NCBI RefSeq assembly: GCF_020085105.1
Contig: NC_058047.1
Location: 20,788,001 to 20,852,000, forward strand
Source: Siniperca chuatsi
Taxonomy: Eukaryota > Chordata > Actinopteri > Centrarchiformes > Sinipercidae
DNA length: 64,000 bases
Reading direction: 5' to 3'
Below the pieces are notes generated by a model that made no database searches, was not told the origin of the DNA, and saw only the letters and a program-made list of their open reading frames with translations. The position numbers and the translations under genes were made by a program. Shown here one piece after another: positions 1 to 17,353 of the stretch; the stretch's first letter is position 1, and every line of letters begins with the position of its first letter.

Positions 1-2895
1 AAGTACCCTTCAATCGGTGATACATGATAGATTCAAGGTAAAACAACTCACTGCCTATTTTTCTCTTTACCTTAAACAAAAAGAAATGGTATTTTAAATA
101 AAATTTGCTCTTCTACTGGTTTACCCTGTGTTCTTGCTGTCTCTTTGTGCATTATTCCTGGCAGATGCCATCACTTTGTCAGTGCAGAGCATAATTATCC
201 CTAACCAAAGAGATGATCCACATGATTTATTTGTAATGGCTGGTGCACAGACAGACCATTATATACATTGAATTCCACACATACTGAATATTTTTAAAAA
301 AAGCACCCGTTCTATATTCTGGGAAGACGGGAAGTATGGATCATATGCGATGGGGATTTCTGACTTCCTCTTGTCTAATGATTGCTGGGGATAAAGGGAG
401 GGGTCATCATCTTTCCTGCTCTCCCCCATACCCAAGTACTTCCTGTCTGCCACATGTGTGCTGCAGCATCCAGCCATCCATAGTACACTTTTTTCTTTAT
501 TCTCTCAGTCCAGGAAGAGTGGTTGAGTGAGAGAGCTGCCAATCACAGTGTTACAGGCTGGGATGAATTTCCTAAACTTATTTTGAATATTTAAAACTCA
601 TGGACCTTTTCTGTTAAATGGATCCTCTGTACTGTAATGAAATATAGTATGGGGTACGAAATCAAATCAAACATTTCTCTTCCTTCGTCGCTTTTTCCTC
701 CTTCTCCTCCTCTTCATCCGTCCTCTCCTCCTCCTCCAGACAGGAGCATTACAGAGTAATAGCAGTCGGCTAGGAGCGCTTTCGTAATTGCCTGGGCTCA
801 TGTGCTATGGAAAGCCAGGGCAGGGGCCAGCGGCATCAAAGCCTGACTGATCATTCCTCAGCCTCCCTCCACTGAACGGGGGGGACAGATGAAAAGGAGG
901 GGGAAGAAACACAAATACAGATGGACAAACAAACCAGGGGAAGTAAAAACTGAAGCAGATGTGGTGATAGCAGTAGATGGACAGATAGACGGACGGACGG
1001 GAACAGAGGAACCTTAGCCGAATGGATTCACTTCTCCTCCTCCTGTGCTCCAACACCTGTTAATATTTAACAAACAATGGGGGTGGCACCAGCAGTGGGG
1101 ATGAAAAAAATCAGGAAAAACAAAAAAGTGATGTTGAGGTGACATCATGGATTATTAAGGTGGGAGTGGGTCTAATAAGGGCCTGGTTTGGCTTCGTCGG
1201 TAAAGAGGGCAGGAAACTGAGGCAGAAGCAATTTGAGAAGCTGAGGCCTAGTCTGCAGCTGTGCACTCAGTTTTTCTCTCCCAGCCACACAGCTGCAGGA
1301 CTGACAATACTGCAAGTATTTACCCATGACCTCTCCTCTACTTCGCAATCCAATGCATATTTATTTGACACATATGTTACCAAAGAATATACATAAAAAA
1401 TCTCTAATCCATTTTCCCATAAGCTTATTTTTAGAGTTGAGGGGAAAAAAACTTGAGTGAAATATCTGTGTAGCCGCATGATGCAAAACTTAAGACAAAA
1501 ATACGTCAAATTTTGTCTAAAGCCTTTTGAAAGTTATGCTTGGCATCTTTTTCCAGAGCAGTTTGAGTCATTGGAGCAGCTTTCTTCTTATTAATGTCAT
1601 GTGTTTTTCCATGGAGGCAATATAACATGAACAGCACTAACATGGAAAACACGCAGTCATCCCAGCAGATGTTGTCCAGAGCACAGAGATTAGGAAAGAC
1701 TACAGTAAAACAATGAGGTGAGGATTTATAAGACACTGTTGGATGATGCTGCTGCACCACACACTGTGATCAGAGTCACATACCAACAAAAAGATCTCTG
1801 CAGATTGTGACGCTCCACTTTTGAACCACTAATCATGTCTGTGTGTGTGTGTGTGTATGTGTGTGTGAAGGTGTGTGTGCTACATCGTGCCAAACATAAA
1901 GAATTTATCTCTGGGATCTTTTTATTGGCTGTGTTTAAAGTTGCCAGATTGTGAGCTGCTCTCTCCTTTGAAAATATGTGCTGCTTGCAGTGTCACAGTG
2001 CTGCATTCATCTTTGCAGACGCCTCAATTACAACCCACTGATGCCCTTAAAGAGGAGCTCAGGAATGCTCTGGCGGGAAAACTGCCAAGCATCAATACAA
2101 ACACCATCAGCTCCTTGCACCCCCCAGAGAGAGAGAGAGAGAATGAGAGAGGAAAGGGGAGAGAGAGAGGGATGAACATCAGTATGTTTGCAGACCAAAC
2201 CAGGACAGAGAGGAGGAGGTGGAGGAGGAAGAAGAGAAGGAGGGGATAATATGTGGCACCACTCTGAGAGCTGAGCCCTCCGCCACGGCGCTTTTGTTGC
2301 CCAGATCACAACCAGATGTGCCAAGTGTGTCCAAACAGGAATGACTGTGTGAAGGCAATTTTCAGCAATTTGTCAGATTTTAGAGTTGCCCCCCCGCCCC
2401 ATGCCTCCTGAAAGACAAATACAAACGTTAGAGGAGCACAACAGTCATTTCAAACAGGCTCCCATGAACGCTCGCTCCACTCTTTGCCTCCAGCGCAGTC
2501 CTGTGATGAGAGATATACAGTATAACGGCTGAACACAGAGGGGCAAGACAAGGCCTGTAGTATTGACAAATAACCACCCACCTAACTTTCATGCATCAGC
2601 ATTACTGAATCTACCGATCCAAATGTGCAGCGCATTTATTTACTCTTTGCTTGTTGAGTCAAAATCCCTGACAACATTCACACACCCTAAATCCATCATC
2701 TTAACTCACTCTGGACAACCCAAAACCCAAAACAAAGAGAGAGATAAATAGAAAAAAGGTTGTTAATCTTTCTCTAGACACCTCATAAATTACTTTCAAG
2801 GTTATGCAGCCAGTTTAGACCAACTTTTCTCACAGCTCAGGCTACTTCTTTCTACCTTTTCTGCATACATATAATAAATAAATATAAAAGCACTT
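1..2895. other. Non-coding stretch without recognisable exons
   Basis: No open frame here resembles a known protein, and those present are short and compositionally biased. What can be seen is a short TG tract near 1838-1872, a GA-rich tract with GGA repeats near 2127-2247, and pyrimidine-rich runs near 690-740. The sequence is otherwise ordinary AT-rich fish intergenic or intronic DNA. I see no promoter or terminator that can be supported. Confidence 0.6.
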
Positions 2896-3290
2896 AAAGG
2901 GGAACTCCTATGATTTTACACATCTAAGTCTGTTTTCAGGTCTTGGGGAGTGCTATTGCATATGTGAAAAAAGTTGTATAAAGTCTTTTGTGGCTCCAGA
3001 GGGAGCTGCGCAAAAACTGCCTCAACTGATGTCATTTGAGTCAGCAGCGGTTGGAGCCGAAGTTAGAAAATGAAAAAAAAAGGTGTGGAGTTAAAAAGAA
3101 GTGAGCTTATGAGATCTCTGTAGTTCGTTCCTCATCTCTGCTTGGCTAGCAGGCAACATTAGCCGCTACTAGCATAACACCCGAATCTCTGACCAAACTG
3201 TCGGCAGTCGAGTTAAATTATGGATAATGTAGACACCAGGTTTTGACATGGGAGAAGACTGTGTGGATTATCTCTGGGTCTGATGCATCG
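2896..3290 (+). repeat. Dispersed repeat family R1, copy 1
   Basis: The element begins with AAAGGGGAACTCC and contains a segment reading TTTTACACATCTAAGTCTG, then GGTCT.GGGGAGT, a 'GAGGGAGCTGCGCAAA' segment, and CAGGTTTTGAC. The reverse complement of bases from about 21,868 down to about 21,440 carries the same blocks in the same order, so both are copies of one interspersed family lying in opposite orientation. No coding capacity is visible, and it is probably a non-autonomous DNA element. The right boundary is uncertain because the similarity fades into a TTATGTTATG repeat. Confidence 0.65.
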
Positions 3291-6200
3291 ATTTTGATTT
3301 TATGTTATGTTATTTTATGTTATGTTATGGGAATGCAATGCTAAATCGGTGGACTACTCTTTTAAGTCTCCTAATAATAATCACATTTTCCTAGACACTG
3401 GGAAAGAAAGTATGCTTTGTTGTCTCTACCTTATTTTGGCCTCTTTCATAGGAAATTGAGGGCAGTGTCTCGTCTTAATGGCAGCCATGAAATGTGTCAG
3501 CTCAAGGGATTGGAGAATTGTGGGGTTAGGGGTGGGTGGTGGCTTGTACAATGATGCACCTCACTCCCCTCCACTCTATCTAAAAAACCTGCACAAACAA
3601 CACAGTCCCCATCCCTCACCTGGGAAGAGGATTGTGTGAACCCAACTGGCAGCCCCCTCAGGTCCTGCTCTCTTGTTTAGCCCCTCTTGACATCACCAGA
3701 ACAATCTAAAGAAGTTCCTTTTGTGCCCTCGCATGTCATTGCATGCAAGCAGGCAATTCACTGACAGGGGTAAGGAGGTATGGTATGATGAGACTGCATT
3801 TTTGGCTCAGGTTGGTGGTCACGAAGGCCTTGTTGCAAACACACAAACCAGGAGCATCAGAGAAGAGCTGATTCTGTTTAGTGCACTGCGAGAGGACACA
3901 TGACACTCTGAGATGCTAATAAGCAAACACGTGGAGGTGGTTGGAAGCTCCTATACAGCTACATCTTCATTGTTGTGTCAAATGTAAATTATTGGATATT
4001 TTGTTATGGAGTTGGAGCTGCAAGGTTGTTGGTTTTTTATAATTCCCACCCACTGAGACCTAACTCTCTCCCTTTCCTTGAGTCACACTTTTGGAAGGCA
4101 ACAAGTCTGAATCCTGGGACCAATGAAAGGGACAATTGTGGGAGGGTTTGCATAACGTTGCTGTCAGTCATGTGTCTTGTTTCTCCGTAAGAGAGCTCAA
4201 ATTCAGCACTAATGCCTGTTTGACTTTGTTGCCTCATTGCTCTGGAATCTGGGATAAATTGCCGCCGTTGTTCATCTTGGTAGTCTTGCTTGGAAAGTGA
4301 GTGTTTACCATATTTATTAGAGTTTGTTGTTCTTACATAACAGAGGGAATGTCAAACAGACTACCACTGCATATTTTAACATAATTGCATTTTCAGCACA
4401 CTGTGTGTACTGTACTTCCAAATTGAAAATCTCTTCAGGGCTGAAATTTACTGTTTTGGTATCACACTAATGAAAAGTGAGAGTAAAATTCCGCATGGCT
4501 CTTGACTTTTGATCAAAACTGAAATTACCAGATAGAAAGATGCATCGGCTGTTGTGGTGTAGACTGTCATAAGCCAGAAATCGAGTCAATTCCAGCCAGT
4601 AAAGCTGTAAAGTTGCGGGTTTTCCCTCCTTGGGGTGAGTCTAGCATTACAGCTGAAAGATGGACAGCAGCATTGGAGTTTACTTACAGGAATCTGTGTG
4701 GATGTGAGAATGGGTGCACATGAGCATACTGTACACTTTTACTTTTAAGAGAGAGGTAATTTTTTTCCTTTTCTTTTTTATGTTCGAGTGTGTGTGCAAT
4801 GCAATGACTTATGTGTGGTGTTTGCATATGTTTGCGTGTGTTTACCATTGTGTCATGAGGGGGAAAAAAAATTATCTTTGGTTTTGAGCGACAGACAGAC
4901 TTTGTGCTGGCATGTGTGCAGACCAGATGCGGGTAGAATATTTTAAACAATACCCTGGTGTAATATTGTGTGTGTACAGTATGCATCATTTCGCTCAGCA
5001 CTGGATTATGTTTGTGGAGGGAATATCTCTGTGTGTGTGTATTTGGGTGAACTGTCAGTATGTATGGATGAATGATTCTTTTTCTTATAGTATGGGCCCT
5101 ATGTGTGTGTGCATGCTGTGCCATGCATTTGCATACCTGTGGTTCTATCTATGAGTCTTCCTTTGACACAATTATGTTGGCATGCACTACACGCACTTAT
5201 ATACATACAGCCTGATGGCATGGGTGTGTGACAGAGTGTGTTCAGAGAATGTGCATTAGTGCAGGCTGTGTGTGTTTGTGTATACAGACCCATAGCAGCT
5301 GCTGGACACCTGTGGCTGAGCCCTCCCTCAGGCCTGTTGTGGCTCCAAATAGTCCCTCTGGGCTCACAGGGGCACTGCATGTCAGAGATGGTCATGCACA
5401 GGCAGAGCTCTCCCAGGGTGGATGGATTGCTCTGCTATGCCTGTCTTATAAACTGTTGCTTTTTTGTCCTCTAATGCAAAAGAAATTCATTTCTAAGTAA
5501 TCAGAGTACTGTTTATTCACCTTTTCTCTTTCCCTCTCTTTTTACTAGCTCTGCAGGCTTGTTTCTTCTTTGGTTGGCTGGCTGACAGATGTCCATCAGC
5601 TTCGTCGTTTACCCCCACCCCAACACAGCTCCAGGCCCCACAGCACGACAAGAAAACCTGGCAATAACTGCTCCATGAAACATGGCCCTATAAATGGACA
5701 CCCAGTATTCTGGCTGTCAAGATGACATTTAAAAAGCCTTTTTTTCCCCATAGTATATTTGTTACTGCAATTGTAATGATCTAAATCATACAGTTAGTTA
5801 TCATAATCCTTCTATCTGCAGTCAGATTTTTTTTATTGTCACAGTTTGTTTCACATGATTTCTGTTTACTCTCCCCTCACTGAATTGTATTTAGTTCTCC
5901 AATCTGCACAATGTGAACAGAAACTTTCTATGTAAGTAATGTATGTAATAATGACACACACAGCATTTCTCTGTCCCTGATTGTGAAAAGTCCAAAGGCT
6001 CAGTTTTCATTCATTATCTCCCTAACTCAATTTCCGGCCGAGCAGCAGATAGTTACAGCCCATAACTTTAAGGTATGCTTACTAATAACCTGTAATTAGT
6101 TTCTTGTTAAGGAAAGAAGATAATAGAAGAGAGGAGAAAAGAAAAGAAGAGAGGAATGTGATAAATGAATTAAATACTCCAGCTGCATGCTGTAATGTTA

Positions 6201-7311
6201 AACTGAAACATCTGCCTCTCCAAAAGAGCAATCTTGATTGTCTGCCTTATCTTTGTTTACTGCTACAATAGCCTTGTACTGTCTCCATTTGGTAAACAGA
6301 TAAGAATTGTTTTCTAGAAGTAAAGCCACAGCATTGTGATAAATAGTTGTTAAATACACCAAATTTGACTTGTGTTAGTAAGTCATCCATTGGTGAAGTC
6401 ATCATGGGCCATCTTTTAAGAGAGATAAGAAAAACATAAAAACAGGTGATGATGTCTTCTTTTACACTTCTTCTTTTATCCTCTAAAATAAAGTGTAATC
6501 ATTTTCTCCATTACTCAGTAACTGGGTTTTTAATCTACATGTGTCTTACTCAGTAGTATTATGACATTACACATTCCCATTTTATATCAACATTTGTCAT
6601 TTTTCCAATGCTGAAATGGCAGACAGGTTTGAGAATGTATGTGTTAGTAATTTGGAAACTTAGTTGTGGGGGTTACCGGTGTCATATCCCACAATGCACC
6701 GCTGAATTCCTTTAACATGTGGTGAGTCAGGAAAGGGGTTGTTGACCTATGCCTTCCCATGAGCCCCTTGGGAACAGCTTTGCTCGGTTGCTCAAGAAAT
6801 CTAGGATCACTGCACAAACTGCTGTGCTACTTGTGACTGGAATTGTAATCACCCTTTTCTCCTTCTTCCCCTCCAAACTGAATGATCACTGTTCCTTCTT
6901 TTTCTCTTTTTACCCTTTCAACGCTGTACGATTTCTTATTTTTTCCTCTTTTTCCCCCTTCTTGTGTCTGTTTTAGTCTTTTTAGTAGCTGGCACGACAC
7001 CAACTCCACACGTGCAATCCATTACCCTAGGTAGAAGAGGGAGAAAGTATGGGAAGCTGAAGGTGAAATGTGTTGCTCTACTTTCCTCTGTTTCCTATGA
7101 ACACATTTCTACTGTCTGTGCCTTCCCAAAGTGTAATATTGCCATATTGTTCACTGGTCACTATATAGATGTGATTTTGCTCTCAATTAGATTCCTTTTT
7201 TAGGACCACAAGGTGAATATATTGTTTTGGAAACTTACACTTAAATTGCGCACTTTCCATAACAAATTGGTTGAGCATCCAGGAGTCACAATGACATTTT
7301 AACAGGGCCTT
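3291..7311. other. Non-coding stretch
   Basis: No recognisable exon. Bases 4690-5290 are unusually rich in TGTG steps mixed with ATGTGTG words and look like a decayed TG microsatellite or minisatellite. That explains the long open frames there. Two blocks (about 6000-6110 and 6225-6315) have TAAT cores, GATAAG and GTAAACA words and could be regulatory, but nothing in this window proves it. Confidence 0.5.
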
Positions 7312-7895
7312 TAATACCCTACTTTTACTTATACTCCACTACATATCAGAGAGAAATATTGTAGTTTTTACTCAACTACAGTAACTAGTTTTCCAGGTTA
7401 AGATTTTACAATCAAAACATATGAACAGCTTATAAAATATGGTGCATTGTTATAGATTTAACCTCCCAACGGTGTGTATACATAGTGAAGCAGTTAAAAT
7501 TAGCTCCACCTTGACAAGCTATAACATTTAAATGCTTCTTTTTAGGGAGCATTTTAAAAATAATCTGTAATAATGTTTATGTTTGACAACTGCTTTATGT
7601 GGCAAAATTGTCTTGTTATGATATTGTATGTAGGGAATTTCTTCTCAAGTCTCTCTTTTAAAACAAAGCTTGATCTCGATGAGACTTTCTGAATAAATAA
7701 TGCTTAACTAATAAATATAATAACATAACATTGGCAGGGACCATTCTGCTGCATAATGTGTGCTTTTACTTTTGCTACTTCTGCACTTTAAGTAAAATTT
7801 TGAATGCAGGACTTTTACTTGTAGTGGAGTATTTTTACATCATTGTATGGATACTTTTACTCAGTAAAGGACCTTTATACTTCTCCCCCCACTGC
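7312..7895 (-). repeat. Dispersed teleost repeat rich in 'ACTTTTACTT' words
   Basis: Both ends carry the ACTTTTACTT/AGTAAAAGT words typical of a very common teleost non-autonomous element. The 3' part reads CAGGACTTTTACTTGTAGTGG and then ACTCAGTAAAGGACC and ACTTCTCCCCCCACTG. The middle (about 7400-7730) is AT-rich and may be a diverged core or an unrelated insertion. Family membership rests on memory of this motif in fish genomes. No protein is encoded. Confidence 0.6.
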
Positions 7896-10800
7896 ATTTT
7901 AAGATATGTAAATGTAGTTCAAAGAACAGATCATGCCCCTCTCATATGAAACACAGCATATGCAATAAGGAATACTCCACAATAAGTCCATGAAAATAAA
8001 TGGTCTGTTGATGTAATACTACTGTATGAGCACTGAGTAGCAGCAACAGAAACACAAACATCAACACAAAATCAAAAAGAAAAACACCACCACCCTTAAG
8101 AATTACCTCTTTTCTGCCCCCTAATTGTTTATACTGCCATGTCCCACAAACTCACAAAAAAGGATTTACACTATGTTGTCATGGACAGAATCCTACTTTT
8201 CACCATCGCTTTATGTTATGCATCACACTACAGGTGCATTAATCAAGGCTAGTGGATCCCTGATTAGTGGAACAACTTTTATCAAAGAGAACTTGTAACA
8301 GATTCAAAGGTCCCACCGATGTCACTGAGGCTTTGGGGCATAAGGAGGCTAGAAAGGGGCTCTGGGTCAGGGTCATGAGAGGCATGTGTCCTGATGGCTT
8401 CATTGAGGCAGTGACAGGGGCTGTGTTTTGGGGACGAGGAGCGGCTCAGCTCTGGTCCGATGGTGGTGGCGGTGGGGGAACCGTTGGAGGGGATGCAACT
8501 AGTGGGGAGGCAAAGATGGGAGAATGGGAAGTAGACAGCTGCGCAGGGGTGAATAGGAGGTCCCTTTGTGTCCTGCCAACAAAAATCTGTGACTAATTAT
8601 CTGTGTCTGATTCTCAAGGGGGAATTCTTGAACACTTTGGGTGGATGTATAGAGAGGATACATAAGGAACAGTTGTGGGAGAGAGAGAGAGAGAGAGCTG
8701 GGGTGCACCAGTGGTGGTGGTGGATGGTTGAGGAGTGGGGTGCTACATTTGTTACTTTCAGATCTTGCCTTTTTCTTTGGCCTGGAACTTTTTAGAGGGA
8801 TTGCAGGGAACCTTAGCTTATCTATCTGTGTTTTAGGTTGCTAATGAACCAAAAAAATAGTCAGGAAAATGTTTTGCAATAAATTCAATGCATGCAGCCA
8901 AAGGTAGACCCAGTAAGAATGTTATTTTGCATCTCCTGTGCGTCTATTTTCAGCACAGGAAAATAACAATTTGTCCCACAATTGCTGAATTACGCCTGCC
9001 TGTGCCTCACCCCCACCCCACTGAGAGAGCTTCCTATTTGTGTGGTTAGATTTCCAGCTATGTGAAAAGTGCGTCCTACTGAGAGAAGGGGAAAGCGGTT
9101 GAGAGAAGGGAAGTTGGGCCCATGGATGGCTGGTAAGCCATGTGTTAGACATTAAAGGGCTAATTACAGTTTTAAAAGCCCCGTGTTTACCGCTGAGAAA
9201 AGCCTTGTTAGGTATATTTTACTGTCTCCCCTGAAATTATTCATCCTTGACAAGCTCAATTGACATTATCATAATTACAAATGTGATTGCTGCTTAATCG
9301 CTCCAACTGCCGTTTCACCGTTTTAAGTGTCTGCAGCGGAAGTCAATAAAGCTCAACTGCTCCTCTCTGACCATTCATCAGAAAACAGGATGCAGAATAG
9401 TTGTCTTCTTATAATGGCATGTTTGAAAGGAAAACTAACTAAGTAGTTAATACAGGTACTTGTATTGATGCCATTCATCATTTCTTGTTGACTGGAGAGA
9501 GGAATCAACACAAATAAATGGTGGTTCTCTTGCTGTTGCCTTTGGAGTTAAATCTGAAATAGTGCTGCAGTGTGTTTGCAGGAAGAGGATAAAGGCATAT
9601 TGTGAACTCTTTCCTAACTGGGTGTGTTGCATAGGTATAGAATAACTCAGCTGCCACTGACCCCGCGGCCACCTCTCCCTTCCAATCCCACATGGTTGCC
9701 AATAGCAATGACTCCGGCTGATCTTCACCTGTCAAAGCAAAGCTCTGACTAAAGACTTGCAGCTTGAGGAGAGGAAAGGAAAACAAGAGAAGAAGAACAA
9801 CAAGCCAACAAGTGGCTTTGTGTGTGATTCAGATGGTTTTCTTACATTCAAAAGTTTGAAAATAATATTAATAGATTTGCTTAAGTTTAAGAAAAGCTTA
9901 AAAGGGTTGATTCAGAAAACGACAAGGCATTTAGAATTTCTCCCAAATCATAACTTAGTTTACACAATTTCACCTCTGTTAAGCTTATAATCCTTAATAT
10001 TTCAGCTCTGGTTGATTTGGTGCAGCAAGTGCAGTTAAATACTACAGGAAGCACTTCTTGAGCAGCTAATTTTTCAGAAATTCAACAGATGAGCAGCTCT
10101 GTCTTTTCACAGTGTAGTCAGATGACCTCATATTGGTTCAATAAAGTCAGTCAATAAAAATTGCAACAGCAATCTGATGTCAAGCTGCACACGTTGTGAG
10201 TGGTTTTCCACAGTAAAGTTGGTTACCTTGCTGACAAGTTGGAGGTGTGTAGCCTGTCGCCTGCAGCTCTTCATCTAACAGCTCACTGTGGCTGTTCCAT
10301 CCAAAAATTTAAAATATTTGACTGACTTAAAAAGACCGTTGTCTTGTTTTGTAGACACATTTTTGATGAACGACCATGGTTAGTGCTAACAGTGGTGACA
10401 AATACATGGATTTCCTGGGACTTCTTCACAATAAAAGCCACCTGATGTTTTGCCAGTTTAATGCTTTTATTGTGAACTAGCAACAGTAGGGAATGTTTGC
10501 ATTAGCAGTAACTTAATACAGCTCTGATTCAGCTTTAGGAGAGTGAGCAGTGAACAGTGAGGTTGACATTGATGAGATAAAATTAAAAACAGTAACGCTG
10601 GATTACACACATGCATTGTTTCCTGTGAAAGCCTCCTGTTTGTGAAGGCAATTTGAGTCCAGCTCGGGAATGGCAGACTCCGGCACTAACAATAAAAACG
10701 ACTATATAGAGAGGTAATTACAGAATGTAAATGCTTGGCTATTGTTGGTAAAATGCAGACCATAAATAGTATAAAAAATGGGGATTGATTTCATGACAAT

Positions 10801-12781
10801 CTTAAGGATTATAACTTTAAACTGTTAGGTCTTTATGTGAATTAACTCAGAGGTCTAAACTTACTCCTTCAATGCCTTCAGCAATTTGAAAAGAAGAGAA
10901 ATGCGACAAGTCCCAATCAATCAATCGGCAGGCAGCAGGAGGTTGGGATTGTTTTGCATTTCTTCAGTTTGTTTCTTCCTGGGATTTTTCTTCTCTTGAC
11001 AGGAGGTGCCGCGAGCATTCCAACAGTTGAAAGAGGAGCCACATTCTTTCAGCACAGATTCCTCCATCCTTCCTTTGTTCAAAGTTTGTGTTTGTTTGAG
11101 GGGCTTTCCTCACCTTGAACTCTTTTTGCAGATAAGTAGAACCAACCACAGACAGGGTGAGGCTCAGAAACTGCCATCTTATTGGCACAAAACTGAACAC
11201 TTGAGATTTGATTTCTACTATCAGAGAAAGTCTCACTGTTACTGAGTTACAGATGAGTGGCAGGAGTCACTTGTTTCAATTCGTTTATGGTATGTGGTCA
11301 CATTCTGTTGTCATAATGTCAGGCCAGTGTTAGCATGTGGGCTATTTTATTGACTTTTCACAATTACCCGTGTCATGTGGTTTCTGTCAGAGTGAAAGCA
11401 CAATGAAAACTTTCCGTGCTTATAGGAGGAATTCTCAGGAACCTTGATTGAAATTGTCTGGCTTAAAGAGAGAAGCCTCCTTGTAAAAAGCCACTAAGTC
11501 CTCAGTTCTGCTTGACTAGCATCCAGCCCCCCCCCCCTTAACTCTTGGAAAGATGGGAGTCAAACATTCCAGCCTGCATATCCCCCTCCTTGGCAATCTT
11601 TTTAGAATTAAAAGACAAATTTGGCCCCAGATCCTTTCCCTGGGAGTTCTATTTGTTTTGTATCAGGGTTAAGAGAATAACCTCAGCGTTGGTCGGGGTC
11701 AGGGGAGGGTGGGGGCCGGGGCGGGAGGCCGTGCATTCATCAACAGGTCATTGTTACAGTAGAAAGCAGCATGGGGAGGTCACAATGGAGCTGTAAGGTG
11801 AACAGACTCTGTTCTTCTCCTCTGTGGGTTTGTTCACAGTGAGATATCTGCAGGCTGTCCTTTTTCTACAAAGCTGTGGGAGTGAATGTGGAAATTGAGG
11901 CTACCTGTTGTATGAAACAGCTCAGGCATTATGCATGCTGCCGGCCTGCCACCCTCAGGGGAAGGAGAGTGCAGGCTGCTGATGGAGACTTGGCTGTGTA
12001 GCCTAAAAGCACATCTGGTACACGTTGTGGACTTTTACTTTTATTTCCTTAAAAGTGCAGATGGTCTTGAATTCCTTTTAAAAAATATCTCCATTCTACA
12101 AAAAATAATACTAAAAAATAGAACCAAGGGGAATTTCAACTTTCCCTTTGGGGGTTTATTCTTGCTGGTTCAGTTCCTAAACTGTTCATGGAGAACCTGC
12201 ATGAAAGAAGCCAACAGAGAACAGAGATACAGCTGCAGAGCTATTAATGTCTGTAGAATAAAAAACCTGTAGAAGGAACAGAACCACATTGAACCAGGTT
12301 ATGTAATGAGACCCAAACAGGTGATGTATGCATGGGCAGCAGCACCGAGCTGTGGCCTGGCTCCTGTTGACGTTGGCCATGTTCTTCAGGATCTGTCTAC
12401 AGGAACGGATCTGAGCCTGTGTTCAGGCCTTCTTCACTCTTTCCCATTTGATGTAGTCACTCCACAACTGAGCACTATATTGTGCTCTCCCTACCCACAC
12501 CTTCAAATATGACAGGCTTAAAACAAACAACTGTGAAAACACATTATAAACTAATAAGTGGCTACAATTAAGATTTGTGAAAGAAATTCAGTGACAAGAA
12601 GCAGAGCATAAAGGCAAACAACCTGACTTACTTGCCTCTGCATTAGCCCACACACCACATGGACCTTGTCTGGCAGTGCCCAATGTTGACTCACGGAGGT
12701 GGACCTTGCCAGCTATTCATACCTTCTTCCCACTCTCATTTTATTTCAACAGCAAATCAGACAGTTAGCCAGATAACAAGG
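7896..12781. other. Non-coding stretch
   Basis: No recognisable exon. There is a short GA microsatellite at 8679-8698. A block at about 9161-9345 has many TAAT/ATTA cores and balanced, non-repetitive composition, and another at about 10610-10750 is similar. Both look like candidate conserved non-coding elements but cannot be confirmed from one sequence. A glycine-rich open frame near 8267-8596 has no family resemblance and is treated as chance. Confidence 0.5.
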
Positions 12782-16825
<4,044 letters not shown>

Positions 16826-16828
16826 TTA

Positions 16829-17353
16829 AGCTTTGTTTATACTCGCACGAGACGCCGTGGCACGGGCCTACGCAGAGCTGCGAGCACGCACAGAGGCGTT
16901 TATGCTCAGTGCGAATTTTGGTTGCAGTATTCTCCGACATGTCCGGGGGTGTACAAACAAAATATCCTGTGAATAAGCAAGAAGCCAGCGAGTGTTACAG
17001 GAAGAATGTCATTATCCAACATGGCGATCCTACAAACTTTTCCACACTTTCCTACAAAATGACTTATCTTTTGCCAGTGTGGTTGCGGTCTCTCTCCATT
17101 TACTGAGTGATTTGGCTGTCCCTGTGGTCTCTCAAAGAAGGGTAGTAGATGTGTTTGTAGAGGTGAACCTGCTCAGCCAGCTTCGGCGTCCATTTTGAAA
17201 TGAAAAGCGCACTGTGCGCCCTGGGCACCTACTTACAAAACTTCAGAGGTGCATGGCCAAGCTCCATGACAGCTTGCGGCCTGACGCAAAAAGCGTGATG
17301 ACATCGCCCGCGGACCCTCGGGCGGGGACACTGCGTCAAGCATAAACCAGGCT
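16829..17353. mobile_element. Non-autonomous DNA transposon (MITE-like) with TTA flanks
   Basis: The left end AGCTTTGTTTATACTCGC and the right end read inward (AGCCTGGTTTATGCTTGACGC) form imperfect terminal inverted repeats. The element is flanked by TTA on both sides (16826-16828 and 17354-17356), as expected of a 3-bp target duplication. The interior is clearly more GC- and CpG-rich than its AT-rich surroundings. A 3-bp TTA/TAA target is characteristic of PIF/Harbinger transposons, so that is my tentative superfamily. No transposase frame is visible. Confidence 0.65.

Noticed and set aside
4684-5124. 146-codon minus-strand open frame
   Set aside because: It lies in TG-rich simple sequence, is rich in His/Thr/Tyr from ACA and CAC words, and shows no domain or splice context.
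8267-8596. 109-codon Gly-rich open frame
   Set aside because: It has biased G-rich composition, no homology recognised, and no splice or promoter support.
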